Shown here piece after piece: positions 63,921-64,000 of a stretch of 64,000 nt of DNA. The notes below the pieces were generated by a model that saw only the letters and a program-made list of their open reading frames with translations, did no database searches and was not told where the DNA came from. Each line of letters begins with the position of its first letter. Positions within the stretch are counted from its first letter, which is position 1. The DNA comes from Hetaerina americana (taxonomy: Eukaryota; Arthropoda; Insecta; Odonata; Calopterygidae): contig JAKTNV010000002.1 in assembly GCA_022747635.1 (NCBI GenBank), positions 111,343,369 through 111,407,368 on the forward strand, given 5' to 3'. The position numbers were made by a program, and so were the translations under genes.

Positions 63921-64000
63921 CGTGGTAGTCCAATGGGTGGGGCGCTCGACTCCCGACCGGTGGGTTCGGGTTTATTTCCTGGTGGCAGCTCTTTCATCCA
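63921..64000 (+). repeat. tRNA-derived SINE head, cut by the window edge
   Basis: GGTGACGTGGTAGTCCAATG, GGTGGGGCGCTCGACTCCCG and GTGGGTTCGGGTTTATTTCC form an A-box/B-box tRNA-like head akin to SINE B. GGTGGCAGCTCTTTCATCCA continues to the last base. Confidence 0.6.

Overview
The window looks like an arthropod, most likely insect, nuclear genome, and almost everything recognisable in it is mobile DNA. The evidence is several mariner-type DNA transposons, RTE-, R1- and CR1/Jockey-like non-LTR retrotransposons, tRNA-derived SINEs, traces of Penelope-like elements (PLEs), very abundant (AT)n microsatellites, and no operon-like gene packing. I could not identify any host gene with confidence. The species cannot be named from the sequence.

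Layout. 0-7 kb: a SINE, two copies of one degenerate mariner family, a mariner C-terminal relic (4.6-5.2 kb) and the 3' part of a CR1/Jockey-like LINE (5.6-6.3 kb, minus). 7-10 kb: (AT)n tracts, a SINE, Penelope-type foldback repeats and a decayed 5'-truncated RTE copy split by a 309-bp SINE with a 12-bp target duplication. 10-15 kb: mariner fragments and two hammerhead-like relics. 15-19 kb: a decayed R1-like LINE. 19-25.4 kb: mariner derivatives, a Penelope coding relic and terminal repeats, and a 753-bp mariner derivative. 25.4-28.8 kb: a full-length RTE-type LINE with an intact 991-codon ORF and a 9-bp target duplication. 29-41 kb: SINEs, Penelope fragments, mariner relics and a LINE 3' end. 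41.6-48.3 kb: Penelope foldbacks including the best hammerhead-ribozyme candidate, a composite mariner, a hAT relic and long compound microsatellites. 49-64 kb: more mariner families, an RTE relic, a second RTE-like LINE interrupted by a second 753-bp mariner, a second copy of the about 550-bp mariner derivative, and SINE fragments.

How it fits together. Three relationships stand out. (1) Many short foldback repeats next to (AT)n tracts share a hammerhead-like core: a C(U/A)GANGA-type box, a short stem II, then GAAA and a very short stem III. Two coding relics resemble the Penelope linker between reverse transcriptase and endonuclease, which ties the foldbacks to that class. (2) At least six mariner families are present. 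Most copies have lost part or all of the catalytic core yet keep the N-terminal DNA-binding half and C-terminal tail. Two families have near-identical copy pairs, which implies recent trans-mobilisation. (3) Insertions are nested (SINE in LINE, mariner in LINE, LINE tail in mariner), which gives a relative chronology. The only protein-coding gene that looks intact is the RTE ORF. Two 135-codon mariner N-terminal ORFs are also open.
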